The translations under genes were made by a program, and so were the position numbers. Under the pieces are notes generated by a model. The model worked only from the letters and a program-made list of their open reading frames with translations, made no database searches and was not told where the DNA came from. Shown piece after piece: positions 1 through 8,217 of a DNA stretch of 16,539 nt. The stretch is from Candidatus Acidiferrum typicum. Lineage in GTDB: Bacteria; Acidobacteriota; Terriglobia; Acidiferrales; UBA7541. Positions within the stretch are counted from its first letter, which is position 1; each line of letters starts with the position of its first letter. Where the stretch lies: NCBI GenBank assembly GCA_002478115.1, contig DLMH01000060.1:1-16539 (forward strand), read 5' to 3'.

Positions 1-19
1 AAACTTTAGAGACGGGAGA

Positions 20-1225
20 CTAGGAGGTGGGTTTGTCCGGGACCGGCTGTCTGGCCAGAAAATCGGACTGAAAGCGCTGCGCATACGAATCCAGCAATTC
101 CTGAATACGCTGTGATGAAGGCGATTTCAGGACGAATCCGGCATGGTGATATTTCGAGATGCGCTGGATGATTTCGGGATCGTTGTAGGCGGAAGTATCG
201 GGTTCTTCCTGCCGCGCAAGAGAGACGATGACCCCGGCATAGTCCTCTCGCAATGGCGGCAACTCGTAAGGCTGCTTCCCTGCCCCGACATCGAGGCGCG
301 CCCACTCTCGCCACAAATTGATCCCCGTGGCAGCTTCGATGACATCGGAGATGAAGGCACCGCCGACGCGGGCCGCAATTTCCAGAAAGTAGAGACGGTT
401 GTCGGCTTGGGCTTTCAGGAATTCTCCATGAGTGACGCCGCGAACAAGACCGAGGCCGCCGATCAATTTCAGGTTGACCTCTTTTAGAGCCAGCGCATCG
501 CCGGAATTGCGCGGCAGCGTTCGCGTGGTGAAGACTCCACCGTGGTGCGAAGTCTCCAGCGGGGGCGCGCCATAGGCATGGGCTTCGGCGAAGAGCACGG
601 CGCGTTCGGAGACGACGCTATCGATGTGAAAAACGCTGCCCGGGATGAACTGCTCGAGCAGGTATTCGGATTGTTGGTCGCCAAGCTGGTCGAGCCAGGG
701 CCAAAGTTCTTCCGCGGATGTGATTTTCTTCATGCCGATGCCGGAAGCCTGGGCGCGCGGCTTGAGCAGCCAGGGCCCCGGAACACGCTGCATGAACTCG
801 CGCAGGTCGTCGTAATTCAAAACAGCGCTGAATTCGGGAACGAGGATGCCAGCATCGCGGGCTTGCATGCGCATGGCCAGCTTGTCGCGAAAATAGCGAA
901 CCATGGTGAGCCCCATTCCTGGGAGCCGCAGGTGCTCGCGAAGCGCCGCGACATTCTCCATGTCGAATTCGTCCAGGGCCACGATGCGGTCGATGTGCCG
1001 GGTGCGCGCGGCGTAGGACACGGCATGAATCATGTCTCGAATAGGGAGTTCCGGAGGCATGAAGAACATTTCGTCAATCGCTTCGTGGGGCCAGTTCGCG
1101 TGGCGGAACTTTTCCACCGTGAGAAGCAGCACGGTACATCCCAGGCTCTTGCAGGTGCGCAGAAACTCCTGGCCTTTTTCGTAGGAGGTAACGCAGAGGA
1201 TGGTGATGGGTCTGTCTGCCGGCAT
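20..1225 (-). CDS. ATP-grasp domain carboxylate-amine/thiol ligase, substrate unknown
   Basis: A 401-residue cytoplasmic protein with the ATP-grasp architecture. The N-terminal pre-ATP-grasp part (about 1-110) begins with a Rossmann-like strand (ITILCVTS). An ATP-binding lysine sits in WLLKPR (K155), followed by a glycine-containing flexible loop (ASGIGMKK, 160-167). The metal/phosphate-binding end is LEIAARVGG (E282, R286), matching the ExNxR pattern of the family with AA in place of the usual N. Known members join a carboxylate to an amine or thiol through an acylphosphate; nothing here identifies the substrate. The ATG at 1225 is chosen because the fold begins immediately after it; a GGTGGTG stretch lies upstream. 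It lies 63 bp downstream of the esterase on the same strand and is probably the last gene of the pyc cluster. It is too short and lacks the biotin-carboxylase domain order, so it is not a second carboxylase. Family is confident; function is open. Confidence 0.85.
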   Translation of the reverse strand: MPADRPITILCVTSYEKGQEFLRTCKSLGCTVLLLTVEKFRHANWPHEAIDEMFFMPPELPIRDMIHAVSYAARTRHIDRIVALDEFDMENVAALREHLRLPGMGLTMVRYFRDKLAMRMQARDAGILVPEFSAVLNYDDLREFMQRVPGPWLLKPRAQASGIGMKKITSAEELWPWLDQLGDQQSEYLLEQFIPGSVFHIDSVVSERAVLFAEAHAYGAPPLETSHHGGVFTTRTLPRNSGDALALKEVNLKLIGGLGLVRGVTHGEFLKAQADNRLYFLEIAARVGGAFISDVIEAATGINLWREWARLDVGAGKQPYELPPLREDYAGVIVSLARQEEPDTSAYNDPEIIQRISKYHHAGFVLKSPSSQRIQELLDSYAQRFQSDFLARQPVPDKPTS

Positions 1226-1288
1226 GTGTTCACCACCAGGAAAACCGCAAGGCTCGCGAACTCACAATTTCCCGCGTGAATTCGCGGA

Positions 1289-2074
1289 TTATACCCGGCT
1301 TTCCCGAGCAGGAAAGAGAAATCGCAGGAACGGGCCTACGCGCTGGGACCATGCGGCTTCGTTGTGTTCCGCGCCTTCGACGCGCTCGTAGTGCAGGTCG
1401 CGCCCCAATTGCCAGCCTTTGCGAAGAAGGATATCGCGGAAGCGCTCCACATCTTCCACGGTGCGGCCGCCCTCGCGCGTGCCAGCGTCCAGCCAGATTC
1501 GCGGAATGGGCTGAACTGGGGCCGCGGCGGCAAAACGCAGGAGCACACGCTCGTTCCACCAGACGGAAGGCGAGAGAGCGGCGATCTTGCCGAAAACGTG
1601 AGGCAAGCGGAGTCCCAGGTAGAGAGAAACGAGTCCGCCCAGCGAGGAGCCGCCGATCCCCGTGTTCTCGACGCTGCCCGAGACGCGATACCTCTCTTGG
1701 AGGAATGGCCGGACCTCCTCAAGAAGAAATTTGGAATAGCGATTCGCCCGGCCGCCTCCCAGTCTTGGCACAGGCGTGGGCGTATATTCTCCCAGCCGCT
1801 GTTTGCCGGCGTTGTAAATGCCCACGATGATGAGCGGAGCTACCTGGCCACCGTGGATCAGTTGATCGGCGGTCTGGCCAACGTGCCAGTCCATGCCCGG
1901 GATAAACGAAGTCGCGCCATCAAAGAGATTCTGGCCGTCGTGCAGATAGAGAATGGGAAAGGCACGGCGCGGCGGGTCATCGTAGCCCGGGGGCAGATAG
2001 ACGATCAGGTCGCGCTGGTTGCGCAAAAAGCGCGAAGCAAACTGTTCGTGCTTGATGAGGGTCGGTCCACTCAC
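1289..2074 (-). CDS. Alpha/beta hydrolase, Fes/esterase-D-like putative esterase
   Basis: A 261-residue serine hydrolase of the putative esterase family (enterochelin esterase / esterase D type, PF00756-like). The visible landmarks are the oxyanion-side strand ILYLHDGQNLF (41-51), the nucleophile elbow GGSSLGG (S144), the acid in WLDAGT (D196) and the catalytic histidine in GAEHNEAAW (H237), all in the expected order. There is no signal peptide, so it probably acts in the cytoplasm on an acyl or sugar ester; the substrate cannot be read from the sequence. The start codon is GTG and overlaps the pyc stop as GTGA, which implies translational coupling to pyruvate carboxylase; no good Shine-Dalgarno is present, consistent with coupling. 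The next gene downstream is an ATP-grasp ligase. Length is normal for the family and the catalytic residues are intact. Confidence 0.9.
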   Translation of the reverse strand: MSGPTLIKHEQFASRFLRNQRDLIVYLPPGYDDPPRRAFPILYLHDGQNLFDGATSFIPGMDWHVGQTADQLIHGGQVAPLIIVGIYNAGKQRLGEYTPTPVPRLGGGRANRYSKFLLEEVRPFLQERYRVSGSVENTGIGGSSLGGLVSLYLGLRLPHVFGKIAALSPSVWWNERVLLRFAAAAPVQPIPRIWLDAGTREGGRTVEDVERFRDILLRKGWQLGRDLHYERVEGAEHNEAAWSQRVGPFLRFLFPARESRV

Positions 2075-5000
2075 GGAGTGATGGTGACCAGAAGATCCTT
2101 GGGCTCGACGTGCTGCCCGGGCGTCACCAGCAGCTTGGTGATGCGGCCCGCAATCGGCGCATAAATGTTGGATTGCATCTTCATGGCTTCCAGTGTCAGA
2201 AGTTTAGCACCGCGCTCGACAGTATGGTTCATCTGCACGGCGATGCCACTGATGAGACCCGCCGTGGGCGCGCCGACATGGCCGGGATCTTCGGGATTCG
2301 CCTTGGGGTGGCTGCGCTCGATGACGCGCAGTGCGCGATCGCGGACATTGACCTCGCGCGGTTGGCCGTTCAACTCAAAGAAGAGCGTGCGCGTGCCATC
2401 GGGATGCGCCTCGCTGGTGGTGAGGAATTTCACGATCATGCTCTTGCCGGATTCGATCTCCACGGTAATTTCCTCGGCGGGCTTCAGGCCGTAGAAAAAG
2501 GTGGGAGTGGGCAAGACACCGACATCCGCATAAGTCTGGCGGAAATGGTCGTACTTCAGGTAAACCTCCGGATAGAGAAGATAACTAAGCAGAGCGTCGC
2601 GATGCACCGGGTGACCGACCTTGGCTTCCAGTTGTGTCTTCTCATGATCCAAGTGCACGGGAGGGAGGCTGGCGCTGGGCCGGCCTTTCAGCGGAGCCTG
2701 GCCGCGAAGAATGATGCGTTGAAGCTTCTTGGGCCAGCCGCCGGGGGGAACGCCCAGTGCGCCATGGAACATTTCCACGACGGAGTTCGGCAGGGCCACG
2801 TCGTGATGTTCATCCAAGGCGAGCAGGTCGGCGGGCTTCATTTCGTTGGCCACAAGAAACAACGCCATGTCTCCCACCACCTTGCTGGAGGGCGTGACCT
2901 TCACGATGTCGCCAAACAATGCGTTCACTTCGGCGTAGGTCTTCTCCACTTCGCGCCAGCGGTGGCCCAAACCCATGGCGGTGGCTTGTTCGCGCAGGTT
3001 GGTGAATTGCCCACCGGGAATTTCGTGTTCGTAGAGCCGCGCGGAACCCGCTTTGGGTCCTGAATCGAAGGGGAGATAGTAGCTGCGGATCGTTTCCCAA
3101 TAATCGGAGCATTCATTGAGAGCGGCGATGTCGAGCCGGGTGTCGCGCGGGGTGTGGCGCAGGGCCTCGACCGCGGAGTTCAGATTGGGTTGGCTGGTGC
3201 CGCCGCTCATGGACGCGATGGCCGCATCGGCCACGTCCACACCGGCGTCAGAGGCCTTCAGCAAGGAAGCGGAGTTGATGCCGCTGGTGTCGTGGGTGTG
3301 AAAGTGGATGGGAATGGCGATTTCTTCGCGCAATGCCTTCACGAGAGCAAAGGCGGCGTACGGCTTGCACAAGCCGGCCATATCCTTGATCGCCAGGAAG
3401 TGCGCGCCCAGTTTTTCAAGCTGCTTGGCCATCGTGACGTAGTACTTCAGCGAATACTTCGGGCGGCGATCGTCGAGAATGTCGCCGGTGTAGCAGATGG
3501 CCGGCTCGCAAACGGCGCCGGTTTCGAGAACCGCATCGATCGAGACGCGCATGTTGTCAATGGAGTTGAGGGAATCGAAGATGCGGAAAATGTCGATGCC
3601 CTGGCGGTGGGCTTCGCGCACAAATTCGATGATGACGTTGTCGGGATACGAGGTGTAGCCAACCGCATTGGCCCCGCGCAACAACATTTGAAAACAGATG
3701 TTGGGAATGTGCGCGCGCAATTCGCGAAGGCGCTGCCAGGGATCTTCGTGAAGGAATCGCAGCGAAGTATCAAAGGTGGCGCCACCCCACATTTCCAGGC
3801 TGAAAAGATTGGGCAGGCGCTGGGCCACGGCGTGCGCGGTGGCCAGCATGTCGTAGCCGCGGACGCGCGTGGCCATCAGCGACTGGTGCGCATCGCGAAA
3901 GGTTGTGTCCGTCAGCAGGAGCCGCTTCTCCTTCCGCGCCCAGGCGGCGAATTTTTCGGGGCCAAGCTTCCGCAGCAGTTGGCGCGATCCTGGAGGCGGA
4001 GTAATGCCGGGAGCGGCGGGAATGGGCGCCTTCTCAATAAACTCGGGCACCTTTTTCCCCTTCACTTCGGGATTGCCGTTGAGAATGACATCGCCGATGT
4101 ACGAGAGCAGCTTGGTGGCGCGGTCGGCGCGGCCCGTGAAGCGGAACAACTCCGGCGAATCGTCGAGAAAGGAAGTGGTGACCTCGCCGGCGCGGAAACG
4201 CGGATGATTGGCGACATTTTCGAGGAACGGGATGTTGGTCTTGACGCCGCGGATGCGAAACTCGCGCAGCGCGCGGTCCATGCGCTGGCAGGCTTCCGTA
4301 AGATTTGTTCCCCAGGCGGTGACCTTGACGAGCAACGAATCGTAGTACGCGGCGAGGACCGCCCCGGCATAGGCGGTGCCGCCATCCAGGCGAATGCCGA
4401 AACCCGCGGGCGAGCGATACGTCGAAATCTTGCCGTAGTCCGGCGCGAAATGTTTTTCCGGGTCCTCCGTGGTAACGCGGCACTGCAGCGCCGCGCCATA
4501 GAGCGGAATCTTCTCTTGCGCAGGAAGAGAGAGCGGGGCTTCGTGCAAGGTGTGACCCTGCGCGATGAGGATTTGCGAGCGCACCAGGTCCACGCCCGTG
4601 ACCATTTCCGTGACCGTGTGCTCCACCTGAATCCGCGGATTCACTTCGATGAAATACCACTTCAGGGAATCAACGTCGTAGAGAAACTCAACCGTCCCCG
4701 CGTTGCGGTACCTGGCCTTGCGCGCAATCTGCACCGCCGCTGCGCAAAGTTCCCCGCGAACTTTTTCCGGGAGGTTAAAGGCCGGCGCCACTTCCACGAC
4801 TTTCTGGTGGCGCCGCTGCACGGAGCAGTCGCGTTCGTAAAGATGCAGGAGGTTGCCGTGCTCGTCCGCAAGAATTTGGACTTCGATGTGGCGTGCGCGC
4901 GGAAGAAATTTCTCCAGGAAAACGGAGGCATCGCCGAAGGCGGACTTGGCTTCACCCTGCGCTTCCTCAAGGCGGGCCGCAAGATGTTCCGCATCGTGGA

Positions 5001-5529
5001 CCACGCGCATGCCGCGGCCACCGCCACCCATGGCGGCTTTCACAATCACGGGATACCCGATCTCGCTGGCGATTTCGTGTGCTTCCGCGGGCGAAGATAC
5101 CGGGCTCTCCGTGCCCGGCAGCACTGGCACTCCAGCAGAAGCGGCTAAGCGGCGGGCAGCCGTTTTGTCGCCGAGCAGTTCGAGAAGCTCCGGCGTGGGA
5201 CCCACAAACGTCAGGTCAGCCTCGGCGCAGGCGCGCGCCAAGGCCGGATTCTCCGAGAGAAAGCCGTAACCGGGATGGATGGCGTCGACTTCATGCTCTT
5301 TGGCAATGGCAATGATTCCGGGAATATCGAGATAAGCCTCGACCGGCCCTTTCCCGGCGCCCACCTGGTAGGCTTCATCGGCTTTGAAGCGATGCAAGGC
5401 CAGGCGATCTTCCTGAGAGTAGATGGCGACAGTGCGCAGTCCGAGTTCATTGGCTGCCCGGAAAATGCGGATGGCGATTTCGCTGCGATTGGCAGCCAGC
5501 ACTTTGCGAATAGGTCGCTTCTTTTTCAT
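2071..5529 (-). CDS. pyc: Pyruvate carboxylase, single-chain
   Basis: A full-length 1152-residue biotin enzyme that carboxylates pyruvate to oxaloacetate using ATP and bicarbonate, refilling the TCA cycle. The order is biotin carboxylase (about 5-455: start VLAANRSEIAIRI, glycine loop MGGGGRGMR, FIEVNPRIQVEHTVTE), then the carboxyltransferase domain from about residue 535 (TDTTFRDAHQS, the metal/lysine segment AIKDMAGL and HFHTHDTSG), then the tetramerisation region and a C-terminal biotinyl domain whose target lysine is in EAMKMQ (K1117). The carboxyltransferase is of the pyruvate type, which separates it from acetyl- and propionyl-CoA carboxylases. The ATG at 5529 is followed by a lysine-rich tag and then the conserved IRKVLAANR start; no strong Shine-Dalgarno is seen. 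The esterase gene overlaps its stop codon. No truncation or missing key residue was found. Confidence 0.98.
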   Translation of the reverse strand: MKKKRPIRKVLAANRSEIAIRIFRAANELGLRTVAIYSQEDRLALHRFKADEAYQVGAGKGPVEAYLDIPGIIAIAKEHEVDAIHPGYGFLSENPALARACAEADLTFVGPTPELLELLGDKTAARRLAASAGVPVLPGTESPVSSPAEAHEIASEIGYPVIVKAAMGGGGRGMRVVHDAEHLAARLEEAQGEAKSAFGDASVFLEKFLPRARHIEVQILADEHGNLLHLYERDCSVQRRHQKVVEVAPAFNLPEKVRGELCAAAVQIARKARYRNAGTVEFLYDVDSLKWYFIEVNPRIQVEHTVTEMVTGVDLVRSQILIAQGHTLHEAPLSLPAQEKIPLYGAALQCRVTTEDPEKHFAPDYGKISTYRSPAGFGIRLDGGTAYAGAVLAAYYDSLLVKVTAWGTNLTEACQRMDRALREFRIRGVKTNIPFLENVANHPRFRAGEVTTSFLDDSPELFRFTGRADRATKLLSYIGDVILNGNPEVKGKKVPEFIEKAPIPAAPGITPPPGSRQLLRKLGPEKFAAWARKEKRLLLTDTTFRDAHQSLMATRVRGYDMLATAHAVAQRLPNLFSLEMWGGATFDTSLRFLHEDPWQRLRELRAHIPNICFQMLLRGANAVGYTSYPDNVIIEFVREAHRQGIDIFRIFDSLNSIDNMRVSIDAVLETGAVCEPAICYTGDILDDRRPKYSLKYYVTMAKQLEKLGAHFLAIKDMAGLCKPYAAFALVKALREEIAIPIHFHTHDTSGINSASLLKASDAGVDVADAAIASMSGGTSQPNLNSAVEALRHTPRDTRLDIAALNECSDYWETIRSYYLPFDSGPKAGSARLYEHEIPGGQFTNLREQATAMGLGHRWREVEKTYAEVNALFGDIVKVTPSSKVVGDMALFLVANEMKPADLLALDEHHDVALPNSVVEMFHGALGVPPGGWPKKLQRIILRGQAPLKGRPSASLPPVHLDHEKTQLEAKVGHPVHRDALLSYLLYPEVYLKYDHFRQTYADVGVLPTPTFFYGLKPAEEITVEIESGKSMIVKFLTTSEAHPDGTRTLFFELNGQPREVNVRDRALRVIERSHPKANPEDPGHVGAPTAGLISGIAVQMNHTVERGAKLLTLEAMKMQSNIYAPIAGRITKLLVTPGQHVEPKDLLVTITP

Positions 5530-5744
5530 GTGAGAGCGTCAGCCCGGCTCATTGGGGCAATGCGAAACTTTACATTGTTTCACGGTGAGACCGGCAGCAC
5601 GGACTACTTTTTTCAATGCAGCGAAACGGAAACTCTCATCCTAGTACCGTTCCAACTTGTTCCAGCAAATCCCTTCGAGAATACTCTTTCCGTGTTCGCG
5701 TCAGATGCTTGGACCGTCATTTGACCCAAATAGTTGGAACGGCA
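5530..5744. other. Intergenic region upstream of pyc
   Basis: This 215-bp gap lies between the protease stop and the pyc start, both on the minus strand. Its half next to the protease is occupied by the inverted-repeat element described separately. The half next to pyc holds a small palindrome, GAAAC-N8-GTTTC at 5564-5581, which contains a TAAAGT hexamer on the minus strand (5572 to 5567) that could serve as a -10 element for pyc. No convincing -35 hexamer was found at the matching distance, so a promoter is only suspected. Confidence 0.3.
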
Positions 5745-5748
5745 CTAG
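5641..5748. mobile_element. MITE-like element with ~30-bp imperfect terminal inverted repeats
   Basis: The ends 5641-5656 (CTAGTACCGTTCCAAC) and 5733-5748 (complement CTAGTGCCGTTCCAAC) are inverted copies with one mismatch in 16. The similarity continues after a 9-bp variable stretch into CAAAT on both sides, giving 23 of 30 matching positions. The 108-bp unit encodes nothing recognisable. Both outer ends are CTAG, which fits the YTAR target duplicated by IS5-group elements, although CTAG is itself a palindrome so this is not proof. The stop codon TAG of the protease gene (5747 to 5745) lies inside the right end. The spacer is too long, and a T-run is lacking, for an ordinary terminator. A non-autonomous IS derivative is the preferred reading; a structured regulatory RNA is the alternative. 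Confidence 0.5.
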
Positions 5749-7436
5749 CGTTTAAGCAGGGGCACGGCGTAGCGGATGGGCACGCCAAAATTGGAGCCTC
5801 CAAAGCCGCGCACAACGGCAAAGGTTACGCCAATCACCTCGCCATCGCGGACCAGGAGCGGGCCACCAGAGCCGCCGGAGGTGGTTTGCGCATCGTAGAC
5901 GATTTTGTCCGGCAGCACATCGCCGACATGGCCTTGCGTGACGAGCGGGCGTATCAGCTTGCGCCGGGCCAACTCCGCGAGAACAAGTTTCGGCTCGCCT
6001 CCACTGGTTTTGACAATCTGCTCCACCGTCTCATCGCCGGCGCGAGCCAGGATGGCATCAAGACCTGTGGCGTAGCCGACGCTGATCAGAGCTTCTCCAC
6101 TGATGGCGGCGTCCTTGCCGGGGTTCAGCTTGAGGGCGGGACGGCCCAATTCGGAAAGATCTCCATGAACCAGGGCAAGATCCGCTTCCTCAGAAATCCT
6201 GGAGATGCCCACGGGGATTCCATTGGTCGCCGCGGGGAAATACGCCATCATCTCCGCGATGACAGGCTCCAAGCCCTGTTGAATAGCTCCCGCCAATTCG
6301 TCGTTTTGCCACCAGGGCTGGACCACGTGATGATTGGTGAGGATTTTGCCTTCGCCCACGATGAAACCTGTGCCGAAGAAATCGGCGCGCACCTCGGGGC
6401 CGCGCCCTTCGACGGTGTAAATGGGATTGCCGTCGCTATCTTTCAGCGGAGTGCCGTCGCTGTCGATGCCGCCATAGCGTAAACGCCGCCCGGAATCCTT
6501 TTCATTAAAAGCCACCGAGACGTGCAGCAGACAAACGCTGGGGGCAGAGGTTCGAATAACCCCTTCGGCAGCCTGCGCGTCTCCCTCGATCTTGCTCAGC
6601 CGTCCGGTGGCTTCATCCAATTGGCGGCGTAATTCGGTGACGTCGCTGCCATCCGGCTGCGACATTTTCTTACGCAGCGTTTCAGCCTGTTGCTGGAGGG
6701 TCTCCTTCTGCTGCAACAAGTCGGCGTTGGCGGGGTCTTCGCGCAGCCGCCTGGCAGAGGCGAGGAGCTGTTCCTCCGTCTGAACACTGTTTTCGAGCCG
6801 CGCGATCACCCTGTAGGCGCGGCGTGCCTCTTTCTCCGCGCGGCGCGAATAGAGGAAAAAAATAGCGACAATGACGAGCGCCAAAGTGAACAAAGAGATG
6901 ACGCCGATTTTCAAGATGCGTTCGAGGGAAAAAGCGTCGCGCGTCATTTTTTCGGTGACCGCAAGCGCCTGGAAAGCGGTCTGGGCGACTTCGCGGCTCT
7001 CTTCCGCGATGCGCGCTTTCGCGGCCAAGTCGTCGCTCGCGCGTTTCTGGCGCAACTGGCCCCGCACACGGGCAAGGAGCTCGGCATCATCGAAGGGAAC
7101 CTCGACCGCGTCGTCCGCGCCCAGGTCCAAGCTGCGGGCGAGTGCCTCTTTTCCACCCGGCGTTAAGAGCAGGACGCGGATCTGAGATGTGGCGTTGTGC
7201 ACGCGTATCGCGGCAAGGGTATTATTCGACTCCGGATCAGCGGAGTCCAAAGCGAGCAAAAGAAGGACGGCGGAATCGTCCTGGAGCAAACGCAGAAGTT
7301 CTTCCTGCGTCTCCGCCACACGAACGCTGTAGCCGGCCGCAGCGAGGAGGGCGCGCAGAGACTCTCGCGCAGCCGGGTCAGCCGCGAATAGTAAAATGTT
7401 CTCAGTGGAGGCAGCCAGCGCCATTTCCTTGCCCAC
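5745..7436 (-). CDS. Membrane-anchored trypsin/HtrA-like serine protease with degenerate receiver domain
   Basis: A 563-residue multidomain protein. Residues 12-128 resemble a response-regulator receiver (ILLFAADPAARESLR, then LLLTPGGKEALARSLDLGADD, then VPFDDAELLARVR). The acidic pocket is reduced (FAAD for the usual VDDD) and the conserved KPF lysine is replaced by valine (V113), so phosphorylation is doubtful. One transmembrane helix covers about 175-196, followed by a Glu/Gln-rich coiled coil to about 285. The C-terminal half is a chymotrypsin-fold protease with H370 (LTNHHVV), D419 (EADLALVH) and S523 (TTSGGSGGPLL). No PDZ domain follows. The topology is probably receiver inside and protease outside. 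The start is either GTG at 7436 or the in-frame ATG at 7424; neither has a well-spaced ribosome site (AAGGA abuts the ATG). Domain calls are strong; the target and signal are unknown. Confidence 0.88.
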   Translation of the reverse strand: MGKEMALAASTENILLFAADPAARESLRALLAAAGYSVRVAETQEELLRLLQDDSAVLLLLALDSADPESNNTLAAIRVHNATSQIRVLLLTPGGKEALARSLDLGADDAVEVPFDDAELLARVRGQLRQKRASDDLAAKARIAEESREVAQTAFQALAVTEKMTRDAFSLERILKIGVISLFTLALVIVAIFFLYSRRAEKEARRAYRVIARLENSVQTEEQLLASARRLREDPANADLLQQKETLQQQAETLRKKMSQPDGSDVTELRRQLDEATGRLSKIEGDAQAAEGVIRTSAPSVCLLHVSVAFNEKDSGRRLRYGGIDSDGTPLKDSDGNPIYTVEGRGPEVRADFFGTGFIVGEGKILTNHHVVQPWWQNDELAGAIQQGLEPVIAEMMAYFPAATNGIPVGISRISEEADLALVHGDLSELGRPALKLNPGKDAAISGEALISVGYATGLDAILARAGDETVEQIVKTSGGEPKLVLAELARRKLIRPLVTQGHVGDVLPDKIVYDAQTTSGGSGGPLLVRDGEVIGVTFAVVRGFGGSNFGVPIRYAVPLLKR

Positions 7437-7737
7437 CGGGTCAGATAGAGAAAGTCATCCGGAGGGGACCGTGCAGTTTACTCCAAAACAGAATTAGATG
7501 CGTGCGGAGGCTTCAGTGGGCACTGGGTCCGGTTTCAGCAACTGTCGTTCGCGATCAAGCGGATAACATTCGAGTGCGCCACGGAACAATTCCGGCACAC
7601 GCCTCTGATCCGCCTGAAGCGAAATAGCTAGCGAATGGGGAAGCATCCGTCCGGTTAAAGTCAAACGGTCTATTTTGTTGGCGCTCAAACCCGCAAACGG
7701 AAGAGAAGCAGAAATAGGTCGCGCACCTCCGAATGAG
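7437..7737. other. Intergenic region with an open but unrecognised minus-strand frame
   Basis: This 301-bp stretch separates the TOPRIM-like gene from the protease gene. On the minus strand one frame stays open from inside the upstream gene down to 7494 (about 81 codons past the end of that gene). It has no plausible start of its own and no recognised motif. It may be chance or the decayed tail of a gene displaced by the cassette. No clear promoter for the protease and no terminator hairpin with a T-run was found here. Confidence 0.3.
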
Positions 7738-8217
7738 TTAGAACAAGATCGGAAGAATGTCAGGACGCATGCGGTTGAGCTCGCTTTCATTGTGTCGAAG
7801 GAGCGCATGCCCCCAAGTCGTATCAGTTCCTTCCCGGCAGTCCTTGGCCATGTCTTGGCCAATGGTTTCGTAAGTGCCAAGGTCGGTCTTGAGATCTTCC
7901 GGTTCTGTCAGGGTGCCAAGAATAAACACTCTACTTGCCAAGCGTGGGGGAATGGCGGCCTTCGCTTGGTTCACTCTGTTTGTGTTTCCGTCGAAATCGA
8001 TCAACAAAATCATTCTTCGCCCTGGGAAGCGATCCATTTGGGCAACATGTTCTGAGTTGAAATGGTCCAGGACTTCGGTCCAACCGCCTACCTCGGGGAG
8101 CACCTGGATTTTCCGAGTCCGGAGAGAATGATCCAAGAGGAAACCAGTCGCCAATTGGCCGTTGGCATCGTCCTCGGGAAGAACGAAGACGTGCGGCTGA
8201 TACCTGTTGACGCTCAC
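7738..8217 (-). CDS. Small TOPRIM-like protein, partner of the adjacent ATPase
   Basis: A 159-residue protein of no family I can name with certainty. Its layout resembles a minimal TOPRIM/DUF4276-like nuclease fold: strand HVFVLPEDDANGQLA supplies an acidic residue (E15), and strand MILLIDFDGN supplies a DxD pair (D74, D76); a third strand VFILG leads into an acidic TEPEDLK. TOPRIM domains use such a Glu plus DxD to bind metal for nucleic-acid cleavage or priming. The GTG start at 8217 overlaps the ATPase stop as GTGA and has a GGAG just upstream, so the two products are probably made in fixed ratio. G+C is lower than in the flanking genes. There is no signal or membrane segment. The TOPRIM reading is by eye; the coding call is much firmer than the fold. 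Confidence 0.75.
   Translation of the reverse strand: MSVNRYQPHVFVLPEDDANGQLATGFLLDHSLRTRKIQVLPEVGGWTEVLDHFNSEHVAQMDRFPGRRMILLIDFDGNTNRVNQAKAAIPPRLASRVFILGTLTEPEDLKTDLGTYETIGQDMAKDCREGTDTTWGHALLRHNESELNRMRPDILPILF

Noticed and set aside
542..1279. 245-codon plus-strand frame opposite the ATP-grasp gene
   Set aside because: No recognisable domain; the opposite strand carries a coherent ATP-grasp fold over the same interval.
3154..5148. Long plus-strand open frame of 664 codons opposite pyc
   Set aside because: It is the antisense shadow of a G+C-rich, highly conserved coding region; its translation is glycine/arginine-rich without any domain, while the pyc frame is unmistakable.
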